Below the pieces are notes generated by a model. The model had not been told where the DNA came from and made no database searches. It saw only the letters and a program-made list of their open reading frames with translations. DNA of 7,771 nt from CAZBGL01 sp964491375 (GTDB taxonomy: Bacteria; Desulfobacterota; Deferrisomatia; Deferrisomatales; Deferrisomataceae), in contig CAZBGL010000083.1 of NCBI GenBank assembly GCA_964491375.1, forward strand, positions 1 through 7,771, given 5' to 3'. A program made the position numbers and the translations under genes. The stretch's first letter is position 1, and each line of letters opens with the position of its first letter. Below are positions 1 through 5,610 of the stretch, one piece after another.

Positions 1-1327
1 GCTCGAGAAGTCCCGGGTCGTCCATGCCCAGTTCCATCACGTCGCAGCACTTTCGGCCGTAGAGCCCGACGAGGTGGTCGATCACAGGACGGGGGAAGTG
101 GTCCATTCTCCGGGTACATTCGACCAGGTTCTCCCTGAAAATGACCGGGTCCCGGAACCCACCGCCGAACAGGGGCACCCGGTCGGCCGAGCCTTCCACC
201 GGGTGGCCCAGGGTGCGACTCACCGCGTCCACCCCCTCCTCCGCGAGACGGCGGAACAGGGAGAGGTTCGCGCCCACGAGCGTTACGAAACCAGGGGCCG
301 TGCGGTCGCCCACGGCGCTCCGCGCGCACGGGACCCACTTCATCTCCCGCTCGCCCGCCGAGCGAGGTGCCGCCCAGGTCCCGGTCTCCATCAGGATCAC
401 GGAACCCTCCGAAGGGGCCAGTCCCGGAAGATACCGTGCTGTCCTCCGAAGCAGGTCGCGGACCTCCTCCCTCGAAGGTTCGCCCCCGGAATCCGGGGAC
501 AGGGTCCAGCCCACCACGACCTGGCCGTTGCGAGGCAGGGAAAGCAGAGGGGGATCCGCATCCACCCAAACCGCCGAGTCCAGGTCCGCGTCGATCCACA
601 CCTGGCAGGCCCGGAGCGCACGGGCCACCGGGTTCCAGTCCGACCGGAACCGGAGCCCCACCTCATCCACCCACGGCCCGGCCGCGTTGATCACGGTGCG
701 GGCGTTCACGGTTTCGGTTCGACCCCCCTCGCGGTTCCTCACCTCCAGCTCGAACCCGTCGGGATGCGACCGGATCCGCAGCACTTCGTGGTAGTTCCGG
801 CACGTGGCCCCGTGCTCGCGGGCGGAGAGCACAAGGTCCAACACGAGGCGGGAGGGGAAGAGGATCTGGGAATCGTAGAAAAGCCCGGCGCCGCACAGCC
901 CCTCCTCCCTGAGTACGGGGGCCCGCCGCAGGGCGTCCCTCGGGTTCAGAACGGCGCGGTGGGGTGTGCCCCGGCCGTAACTGAGGAGATCGAACAGCGC
1001 GAAACCGGCGCGGAGCCGCCACAATCCCGGGGTCTCCCCTTGGAACACGGGCACCACCACTGGCACCGGCCGGACCAGGTGGGGGGCCAGGTGGAGCAGC
1101 ACGTCGCGCTCCCTTTGGCACTCCAAGGCCTCGTGGAATCTCCGGGCCCGTGCGAACCGGAGTCCTCCGTGGACAAGGCCCGCGGCCTTGCCGGACGCCC
1201 CGGACGCCCAGTCTCCACGCTCCAAGAGGACGCAGCTAAGCCCTCGAAGCGCGGCGTCCCTGGCGGCGGCGGCCCCCACCACCCCCCCCCCGATGACGGC
1301 CACGTCGTAACGGGCTGCACCCACCAC
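1..1327 (-). CDS. GlpD/GlpA-like FAD-dependent oxidoreductase (partial, 3' end beyond window)
   Basis: The minus-strand frame stays open for 442 codons and leaves the window before its stop. The N-terminus carries a Rossmann FAD motif (VAVIGGGVVGA, about residues 9-19), followed by DAALRG and SGASGKAAGLVHGGLRF, the signature layout of FAD glycerol-3-phosphate dehydrogenases. Later come INAAGPWVDEV, a TWAAPRSAG segment matching the GlpD W-A-G-x-R-P region, a GxxLxxxRRLAEEGVD helix, and the HLVGLYG motif that opens the GlpD C-terminal domain. Family members oxidise sn-glycerol-3-phosphate to dihydroxyacetone phosphate and pass electrons to quinones at the membrane. Several pocket positions differ here: GLRY is GLRF, GSH is ACQ, and GGKLTTYR is GANLSLFR, so the substrate is uncertain. 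The start is GTG at 1327, directly after the TAG of the ThiF gene, with GGAG 8 nt upstream inside that gene. GTG at 1324 is an alternative. The family is secure; the substrate is not. Confidence 0.85.
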   Translation of the reverse strand, partial: MVGAARYDVAVIGGGVVGAAAARDAALRGLSCVLLERGDWASGASGKAAGLVHGGLRFARARRFHEALECQRERDVLLHLAPHLVRPVPVVVPVFQGETPGLWRLRAGFALFDLLSYGRGTPHRAVLNPRDALRRAPVLREEGLCGAGLFYDSQILFPSRLVLDLVLSAREHGATCRNYHEVLRIRSHPDGFELEVRNREGGRTETVNARTVINAAGPWVDEVGLRFRSDWNPVARALRACQVWIDADLDSAVWVDADPPLLSLPRNGQVVVGWTLSPDSGGEPSREEVRDLLRRTARYLPGLAPSEGSVILMETGTWAAPRSAGEREMKWVPCARSAVGDRTAPGFVTLVGANLSLFRRLAEEGVDAVSRTLGHPVEGSADRVPLFGGGFRDPVIFRENLVECTRRMDHFPRPVIDHLVGLYGRKCCDVMELGMDDPGLLE

Positions 1328-2131
1328 CTATTCTTCTCCGAGCACGATGCGCAGCACCAGGTTGGCCTGCATGTGGGCCGCCACCCCCACCCGGGGTGCC
1401 ATGAGTCCCACGCCGGGCTGGGCCGCGGTTTCCAGATCGCCCACCACGAACAGCCGGGTGCCCATTCGGTGGGTTCGGATGGCGTCCGCCGGACCGTAAC
1501 CCGCCAGCCCGGAGGCTGCCACAACCCAGGTGTCGGGAAGGCGCGCGAGAAGCGTTTCCACCAGGATGGCCTTCTGGTCCGCCCGGTCGAACGCCTCCAC
1601 CACGACGTGGCAGCCGGAAAACACGGAAGGGATGTTCCCTGGCCCGAGGACCAGGCGGTGCGTCTCGACGTGGATGTACGGGTTGATACGTTCCAGCGTG
1701 GCGGCCAACGCGTCCACCTTGGGCTGTCCGATCTGGTCGACGAAGTACTGCTGCCGGTTCAGGTTGCTCGGTTCCACCACGTCGAAGTCGGCCAGAACCA
1801 GGGTGCCGAACCCGGTGCGCGCCAGGGCGATCGCCACCTGGCTCCCCAGTCCCCCCAGGCCGGCCACCCCCACGCGGGCCCGCCGGACCCTGCTGTGCAC
1901 CCCCGGGGTGTGCCGCGCCATCAGGAGGTGCTCGAGTTCTTCAGGGGGTGGGATCTCCCCTCGCCGGATCAGGACGATCTCGTCCCCGTCCTCCACGAGG
2001 GTGTCCCCCAGGGCCGGGAATCCGTTGCGGATCCAGACGTCCGCCCCGGGTTTCTCCGCCCGCACCACGTCGGCCACGGTGGTGCCGGGTGGGTAGTGCC
2101 GCACCCGCTCATTGACCCGTACCGTGATCAT
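1328..2131 (-). CDS. thiF: ThiS-ThiF fusion: sulfur carrier adenylyltransferase, ThiF family 2 type
   Basis: The protein has 267 residues. Residues 1-58 form a ThiS-like ubiquitin fold (MITVRVN start, GTTVADVV, EDGDEIVLIRRGE). Residues about 71-267 form an E1-like adenylyltransferase domain with the nucleotide loop AGLGGLGS (90-97), the acidic strand end ADFD (114-117), the NLNRQQ arginine motif (123-128) and Asp182 in EAFDRAD. E1-like ThiF proteins adenylate the C-terminal glycine of ThiS, a step in making the thiazole of thiamine. The fused ThiS part has lost the GG tail and continues into RRGEIPPPEE, so it probably acts as a docking domain rather than a sulfur carrier. The CxxC zinc motifs of E. 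coli ThiF/MoeB are absent, which fits the shorter 'family 2' type of anaerobes. The ATG at 2131 is chosen because it starts the ThiS fold exactly, has GAGG 9 nt upstream, and lies just downstream of a good promoter. The longer frame up to 2383 would run through that promoter into the divergent gene. Confidence 0.88.
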   Translation of the reverse strand: MITVRVNERVRHYPPGTTVADVVRAEKPGADVWIRNGFPALGDTLVEDGDEIVLIRRGEIPPPEELEHLLMARHTPGVHSRVRRARVGVAGLGGLGSQVAIALARTGFGTLVLADFDVVEPSNLNRQQYFVDQIGQPKVDALAATLERINPYIHVETHRLVLGPGNIPSVFSGCHVVVEAFDRADQKAILVETLLARLPDTWVVAASGLAGYGPADAIRTHRMGTRLFVVGDLETAAQPGVGLMAPRVGVAAHMQANLVLRIVLGEE

Positions 2132-2154
2132 GATCCACAACCTCGCCGCCGGGG

Positions 2155-2183
2155 ATTGTGGCATCCCGGGTGGGTTCTGGCAA
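2155..2183 (-). promoter_or_regulatory. Putative sigma70 promoter for the thiF operon
   Basis: Read on the minus strand, TTGCCA (2183-2178, 5 of 6 to consensus) is followed after 17 nt by CACAAT (2160-2155, 4 of 6). A transcript would start near 2148, giving a leader of about 17 nt before the thiF ATG at 2131. The prediction is from sequence only. Confidence 0.5.
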
Positions 2184-2189
2184 GGGGGC

Positions 2190-2217
2190 TTGACACCGGG
2201 CATCCAGCGGCTACCTT
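2190..2217 (+). promoter_or_regulatory. Putative sigma70 promoter for the baeRF gene
   Basis: A perfect TTGACA (2190-2195) is followed after 16 nt by TACCTT (2212-2217, 3 of 6 including T1, A2 and T6). A start near 2224 would give a leader of about 95 nt before the ATG at 2319. Its -35 box is only 6 nt from the -35 box of the divergent thiF promoter, so the two polymerase sites may compete or share an activator. Confidence 0.45.
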
Positions 2218-2318
2218 CGGTTACGTGTCCAGCGGGGGCGGGGTGGCCGGTTCCCCTGCGCCCGGGGGCCCGACGACGGGCCGGCGTCGATGCGGGTTCG
2301 TGGACGAGGAGGACGGCA

Positions 2319-3434
2319 ATGGGCGAGTGGGAGGTGATCAAGGGCCTTGCACGGCTTCCACCAAGCGCTTCGCCGTTTTTCACCCTCTACCTCAACACCC
2401 GCTGGTCCACGGAGAAGGAACGGGAACGTGTCCGGATTTTCGTGAAGTCCCATCTCCGGCAGTGCCTGGGCGGCCCCGGGGAGCCCCTGCCGGGTGTCAG
2501 GGAGGATGCGGAGAAGATCGAGTACTACGTTCGCGGGCTCGTGAATCGTGAATGGGATGAGGTCTACGGCGGGATCGCGGTGTTCGCGTGCTCCGCCCTG
2601 GGCGTCTACCGGGTGGTGAAGAGCCACATCCCCTTCGCGGACGAGTTCCGGTGCTCGGACCGGCCGGTCCTTCGCCCGGTCGTGGAGAACCTGCACGAAG
2701 GAGAAAGGGGTGTCCTGGCGCTAGTGGGGGCGGACTCGGGGAAGCTGTACGAGTTCCACCTGGGCGGTGTGGTCCGGGAGTACGCGTTCGAGGACGAGGA
2801 GTTCCCGGGCCGCCACGATCAGGGGGGATGGAGCCAGGCCCGGTACCAGCGCCACATCGAGGATCACCTCCTCCGGAATCTCCGGCGCTTGGCCGGCCGT
2901 CTGGTGAGTTGGGTCGACGAACACGATGTGCGCCGGATCGCCGTGGCGGGTCCCGAGGAGGTGGTTACGGCCTTCGTGCGGGAACTGCCCGAGCGCGTGG
3001 TCCAGAGGGTGTGTGCCCGGCTCCACGTGGATCCCCATGCCGGATTCGAGCGGGTGCAGAAAGAGGTCTTGGATGCTTTTCGGAGTGCTCGCCGGCAAGA
3101 GGATCGCCGCCGCGTGGTGGAGGTGCTGGAGCGCGGGGGACGCAGGGCAGGCGTGGGCCTCGGGGCAGTGGCCGAGGCCGTAAGGGACGGAAAAATCCAC
3201 CGGTTGTTCCTGGACCGGGCGTTCCAGGTGCAAGGATGGAAGTGTTTTGCCTGTGGCGAAATGGGGGAGCGAACTCCCTTGGGATGCCCACGGTGTGGAG
3301 AACCGGTGGAGACGGTTGAACTGGGGGAGGAGTTCGTCCGGGGTGTGCTGGCCGCGGACGGGGAGGTGTTTGTGGTGACCGGAGTGCCGGAGTTGGAGCG
3401 GGCGGGTGGGGTTGCGGCCGGACTGCGCTATTGA
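2319..3434 (+). CDS. Bacterial eRF1/Pelota-like (baeRF family) protein with zinc ribbon
   Basis: The protein has 371 residues and is related to the bacterial archaeo-eukaryotic release factor families, most like family 10 judging by its motifs. Residues 1-120 start with the typical SPFFTLYLNTR strand and an alpha/beta domain. Residues 129-180 hold a strand pair (GVLALVGADSGKLYEF) and the loop HDQGGWSQARYQRH (166-179), which sits where eRF1 and Vms1 carry their GGQ or GxxQ catalytic loop. A central domain has AGPEEVVTAFVRELPERV. A C-terminal zinc ribbon has Cys309, Cys312, Cys323 and Cys326. Related proteins bind ribosomes or rescue stalled translation; the activity of bacterial members is largely inferred. 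The ATG is supported by GAGGAGGA (2306-2313) 5 nt upstream; the upstream open frame lacks such a site. It appears to be a single-gene unit. The cytosolic fold call is good, the biochemical role uncertain. Confidence 0.8.
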   Translation: MGEWEVIKGLARLPPSASPFFTLYLNTRWSTEKERERVRIFVKSHLRQCLGGPGEPLPGVREDAEKIEYYVRGLVNREWDEVYGGIAVFACSALGVYRVVKSHIPFADEFRCSDRPVLRPVVENLHEGERGVLALVGADSGKLYEFHLGGVVREYAFEDEEFPGRHDQGGWSQARYQRHIEDHLLRNLRRLAGRLVSWVDEHDVRRIAVAGPEEVVTAFVRELPERVVQRVCARLHVDPHAGFERVQKEVLDAFRSARRQEDRRRVVEVLERGGRRAGVGLGAVAEAVRDGKIHRLFLDRAFQVQGWKCFACGEMGERTPLGCPRCGEPVETVELGEEFVRGVLAADGEVFVVTGVPELERAGGVAAGLRY

Positions 3435-3455
3435 CGCGGGGAACGCGGCAGGTCG

Positions 3456-3476
3456 GTCCCCGCTGGATGGCGGGAC
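3456..3476 (+). terminator. Weak GC hairpin after the baeRF gene
   Basis: GTCCCCGC (3456-3463) can pair with GCGGGAC (3470-3476) with one bulged base and a six-base loop, starting 22 nt after the stop codon. No T tract follows, so it is at best a partial or factor-assisted terminator or a 3' end stabiliser. Confidence 0.2.
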
Positions 3477-3618
3477 CCGGAGCGCGCCAAGGGTATGTCG
3501 CTTCTGGGGGTCTGCCCCGTGAATCCAGATCCGTGCCGGGTGTCCGGCCCGGACCGATGGAGCCCCTATGGGTGGGTGACTCACGTCCTTCGGGACCGTC
3601 CCGGGAAAGGAGAGGATC

Positions 3619-3828
3619 ATGGCCGTAGCGCGTGTGACCGAGATCATTGCAGCGAGCCCGGTGAGCTTTGAGGACGCCGTGAAGAAGGGGTTCGAGCGGG
3701 CCGCGAAAACGCTCCGCAACATCACGGGATTCCACGTGACGGACTGGCGGGCCAGCGTCAGGGACGAGCAGATCCAGGAGTACCGGGTTACCCTGCGGGT
3801 GACGTTCCTCCTGGAGGATACGCTGTAG
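3619..3828 (+). CDS. Dodecin family protein
   Basis: The protein has 69 residues, the usual dodecin length, with an N-terminal strand (VARVTEIIAASP), one amphipathic helix (SFEDAVKKGFERAAKTLRNI) and two C-terminal strands ending EYRVTLRVTFLLED. Dodecins form hollow 12-mers that bind flavins or other small ligands in the cytoplasm. The Trp that stacks flavin in classical dodecins (RHLDWFEV type) aligns to Gly37 here; the only Trp is Trp43, further along. It resembles the widespread second group of dodecins with LRNVxG at this place. The ATG has AGGAG (3608-3612) 6 nt upstream. The 184-nt gap before it shows no clear promoter. Its last 41 bp overlap the end of the PHP gene on the other strand. 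The family call is firm; the ligand is unknown. Confidence 0.92.
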   Translation: MAVARVTEIIAASPVSFEDAVKKGFERAAKTLRNITGFHVTDWRASVRDEQIQEYRVTLRVTFLLEDTL

Positions 3829-4681
3829 CCTGGCGGCCGCGCCCGGAAAGGCGTTCGGAGAGCGCCTCGTAACACGCGTCGGGCACGCGGAGCGATCCGA
3901 AGCCGGTTCCCAGTTGGGGCCCCTCGCCGTCGGGGTGGTGAAAGTCGCTTCCACCGGTGACGAGCAGGCGGTGGGCACGGGCGAGGGCGCGGTATCGAGC
4001 CACTTGGTCCGGGGTGTGCCGGCTGTAGTACGCTTCGATGCCGGCAAGGCCCAGATCGAGCAGGTGATGGACCAGCCGGGGCAGGAACGCCGGGTGCTTT
4101 TCCTCGAGCAGTCCCGGATGCGCCAGCACCGGAAGCCCCCCCGCCTCCCGGATCAGGCGGCAGGCATCGGCCGGGCACAGGCGCTCCTTGTCTACGTATG
4201 CGGGCCGCCCTCGTCCGATGAGGCGATCGAACGCCTCTTGGACGGACGCCACGACTCCCTTGTTCACGAGGACCCGGGCAAAGTGTGGCCTGCCCACCAC
4301 CTCACCCCGGGCGGCCGCCTCCACTTCCTCGAGGGTGATCTCGATCCCGAGCGCCCTCAGTTTCTCCACCATGCGCGGATTTCGCGCATTGCGGCTCTGG
4401 ATGAGCCGTTGGAAGGCCTGGGCCACGCCCGGTGTGATGCGGTCTACCCCGTAGCCCAGCAGGTGGAACGTGACCCCCTCCCACCGGACCGAGATCTCCA
4501 CCCCGGGCACGACGGGCATCCCGAGTTCTCGCCCGGCGGCCAAGGCCTCGGGGTTCCCGTCCACGGAGTCGTGGTCGGTGATGGCGACCGCGTGCAGGCC
4601 GAGCCGGGCCGCCGCCTCGACCACCTGGCGTGGGGTGAGCGTTCCGTCCGAGCAGGTGGTGTGGACGTGGAGATCGACCAT
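3788..4681 (-). CDS. PHP-domain metal phosphoesterase (TrpH/YciV, RNase AM / nucleoside 3',5'-bisphosphate phosphatase type)
   Basis: The protein has 297 residues, normal for the family. The PHP metal-binding motifs appear in order: DLHVHTTCSDG (His5, His7, Asp12), ITDHD (Asp36, His37), PGVEIS (Glu62), HLLGY (His73), GRPHFA (His133), LAHPG (His188), GIEAYYSRHT and GSDFH (Asp246, His248). The insert between HLLGY and GRPH is of the size seen in the YciV group. Characterised relatives remove the 3'-phosphate of 3',5'-nucleoside bisphosphates or trim 5' ends of RNA with divalent metals. The ATG at 4681 begins exactly at the first PHP strand and is preceded by AAGGGTGAG. A promoter lies about 30 nt upstream. 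The gene is monocistronic on this strand and ends inside the dodecin gene. A generic PHP phosphatase with another substrate is possible. Confidence 0.9.
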   Translation of the reverse strand: MVDLHVHTTCSDGTLTPRQVVEAAARLGLHAVAITDHDSVDGNPEALAAGRELGMPVVPGVEISVRWEGVTFHLLGYGVDRITPGVAQAFQRLIQSRNARNPRMVEKLRALGIEITLEEVEAAARGEVVGRPHFARVLVNKGVVASVQEAFDRLIGRGRPAYVDKERLCPADACRLIREAGGLPVLAHPGLLEEKHPAFLPRLVHHLLDLGLAGIEAYYSRHTPDQVARYRALARAHRLLVTGGSDFHHPDGEGPQLGTGFGSLRVPDACYEALSERLSGRGRQATAYPPGGTSPAG

Positions 4682-4709
4682 GTCTCACCCTTCGGCATCG
4701 GGAAGGGGC

Positions 4710-4739
4710 CGTATAAGGGGAAAGGGCGCGCTCCGTCAA
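4710..4739 (-). promoter_or_regulatory. Putative sigma70 promoter for the PHP gene
   Basis: On the minus strand TTGACG (4739-4734, 5 of 6) is followed after 18 nt by TATACG (4715-4710, first four bases match consensus). A start near 4703 would leave a leader of about 22 nt carrying the ribosome binding site. Confidence 0.5.
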
Positions 4740-4741
4740 GT

Positions 4742-4886
4742 GGGCTCGGCGGAAGCCCCCTGCCCCATCGGGAGCCGAATGGGGGCACGAAAGGGGAGGG
4801 CCCTGCGTCCGCCCCCCCTTCTGCCCCGGAAGGGCGCAGGCGCAGCGCCCGGTGGACAAAGGCGCCGGTCCGTCCCCGGAGGGACG
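4742..4886. repeat. Cluster of inverted repeats between the PHP and tRNA promoters
   Basis: Five potential hairpins lie close together: GGGCT/AGCCC (4742-4758, 7-nt loop); an 11-bp stem with two single-base bulges and a GAG loop (4761-4787); CCCTTC/GAAGGG (4816-4834); GGGCGC/GCGCCC (4832-4850, sharing GGG with the previous one); and CGTCCC/GGGACG (4871-4886, 4-nt loop). None is followed by a T tract. By the predicted promoters this DNA, apart from its overlap with no leader, lies upstream of both transcripts. No open frame here looks like a gene. Very high GC makes some chance pairing expected. Confidence 0.4.
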
Positions 4887-4891
4887 CTCAC

Positions 4892-4920
4892 TTGACTTTG
4901 CCCCGAGGGGCATCTAGCAT
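4892..4920 (+). promoter_or_regulatory. Sigma70 promoter for tRNA-Arg
   Basis: TTGACT (4892-4897, 5 of 6) and TAGCAT (4915-4920, 4 of 6) are separated by exactly 17 nt. The next bases, CGCAGC, form a GC-rich discriminator as in stringently controlled stable RNA promoters. The spacer contains GCCCC-GA-GGGGC (4900-4911), a small inverted repeat. The start would be near 4927, about 13 nt before the mature tRNA. Confidence 0.65.
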
Positions 4921-4939
4921 CGCAGCACTTGGAGTGAAA

Positions 4940-5016
4940 GCCCCCGTAGCTCAGGTGGATAGAGCACAGGATTCCTAATCCTGGTGCCGCAGGTTCGAGT
5001 CCTGCCGGGGGCGCCA
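4940..5016 (+). tRNA. tRNA-Arg (anticodon CCT)
   Basis: The 77-nt sequence folds into a full cloverleaf. The acceptor stem is GCCCCCG/CGGGGGC (4940-4946 with 5006-5012), with discriminator G5013 and an encoded CCA (5014-5016). The D stem is GCTC/GAGC, the anticodon stem CAGGA/TCCTG with loop TTCCTAA, and the T stem GCAGG/CCTGC with loop TTCGAGT. The anticodon is CCT at 4974-4976, reading the AGG arginine codon. The variable region is short (5 nt). The HU gene begins 43 nt after the CCA with no terminator between, so the primary transcript may continue into it. Confidence 0.97.
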
Positions 5017-5059
5017 CGCCGCTTTCCGCGCAATCGAACCGGGAGGCCCGGAGGCTCGG

Positions 5060-5335
5060 ATGAACAAATCGGAGCTGATCAAGGCCCTCTCCGAACGGGG
5101 CCGGATGCCGCTCAAGGCCGCCAAGGAAGCGGTGGATACGTTCTTTGAGGCGATGGCCGAGGCCATTCTCAGGGACGAGCGGATCGAGATCCGCGGGTTC
5201 GGCAGTTTCGCCACCAAGGCTTATGGGGCCTATGTGGGCCGCAATCCCAAGACCGGGGAGAAGATCCACGTACCTCCCAAGAAGCTCCCGTACTTCAAGG
5301 TAGGCAAGGAGCTGCGGGAGAGGATCGACTCCTGA
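5060..5335 (+). CDS. HU/IHF family DNA-binding protein (IHF-beta-like)
   Basis: The protein has 91 residues, the standard HU/IHF length. The N-terminal helices (MNKSELIKAL, LKAAKEAVDTFFEAMAEAIL) form the dimer body. IEIRGFGSF (42-50) leads into the beta arm with the RNPKTGE tip (61-67), where Pro63 is the residue that wedges between base pairs. PPKKLPYFKVGKELRERI closes the fold. It bends and compacts DNA as a dimer in the nucleoid. The AYxGRNPKTGEKIxVPPKKLPYFKVGKEL wording is of the kind usually annotated as IHF-beta-like in deltaproteobacteria. The ATG is preceded by GGAGG (5050-5054) at 5 nt. It lies between tRNA-Arg and hypC (47 nt gap) and may share transcripts with both. HU homodimer versus IHF subunit cannot be decided from this window. 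Confidence 0.93.
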   Translation: MNKSELIKALSERGRMPLKAAKEAVDTFFEAMAEAILRDERIEIRGFGSFATKAYGAYVGRNPKTGEKIHVPPKKLPYFKVGKELRERIDS

Positions 5336-5382
5336 CCCCCCACCGGGCCACCGCGTTCGTTTCGGGGAGAGAGGCGGTTTTC

Positions 5383-5610
5383 ATGTGCGTGGCCGTGCCC
5401 GGCGAGGTGGTACGGATCGACCCCCAGGGCACCGCTGAGGTGGATTTCGGCGGGGTGCGCCGGATTGTGTCCCTGGCCCTTCTCCCCGACGTGAACGTGG
5501 GAGACTATGTGATCGTCCACGCCGGATTCGCCCTCCATCGGGTGGATCCCGAAGAGGCCCGCCGCACCCGGGAGCTGTTCCGGGAGATCCTCGATGATCT
5601 CCCCCTTTGA
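5383..5610 (+). CDS. hypC: Hydrogenase maturation chaperone HypC
   Basis: The protein has 75 residues, typical for HypC/HybG. It starts MCVAVPGEV with the essential Cys2, which becomes N-terminal after Met removal and binds iron and the hydrogenase large-subunit precursor. His46 in DYVIVHAGFAL corresponds to the conserved HypC histidine. The small beta-barrel pattern (EVDFGGVRRIVSLALLPDVNVGDYV) is intact. HypC pairs with HypD as scaffold for the Fe(CN)2CO unit and delivers it to the large subunit. The ATG has a purine-rich GAGAGAGG upstream. The end overlaps hypD by 17 nt, indicating translational coupling. Confidence 0.96.
   Translation: MCVAVPGEVVRIDPQGTAEVDFGGVRRIVSLALLPDVNVGDYVIVHAGFALHRVDPEEARRTRELFREILDDLPL

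Noticed and set aside
2132..2383. A longer ThiF protein starting at 2383.
   Set aside because: The added residues are low-complexity, cross both predicted promoters and overlap the start of the divergent baeRF gene, whereas the ThiS fold begins exactly at 2131.
74..2551. An 825-codon plus-strand open frame across the left third of the window.
   Set aside because: It lies antisense to the FAD oxidoreductase and ThiF genes, runs into the baeRF gene, has no recognisable domains and is rich in Pro, Gly, Arg and His, as expected of a shadow frame in high-GC DNA.
3435..3618. A riboswitch or structured leader before the dodecin gene.
   Set aside because: Only short GC hairpins are visible, with no conserved core of a riboswitch class that I recognise and no clear promoter.
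3431..3628. A 65-codon open frame between the baeRF and dodecin genes.
   Set aside because: It starts at TTG, has no convincing ribosome binding site, covers the dodecin ribosome binding site and has random-looking composition.
3914..4978. A 354-codon plus-strand frame opposite the PHP gene, running into the tRNA.
   Set aside because: It is the antisense shadow of a PHP gene whose metal-binding motifs are all present, and it continues into the tRNA.
4940..5016. tRNA-Arg as an integration (att) site for a mobile element.
   Set aside because: No integrase gene and no second copy of the tRNA 3' end is visible in the window, and the neighbouring genes look like core genes.
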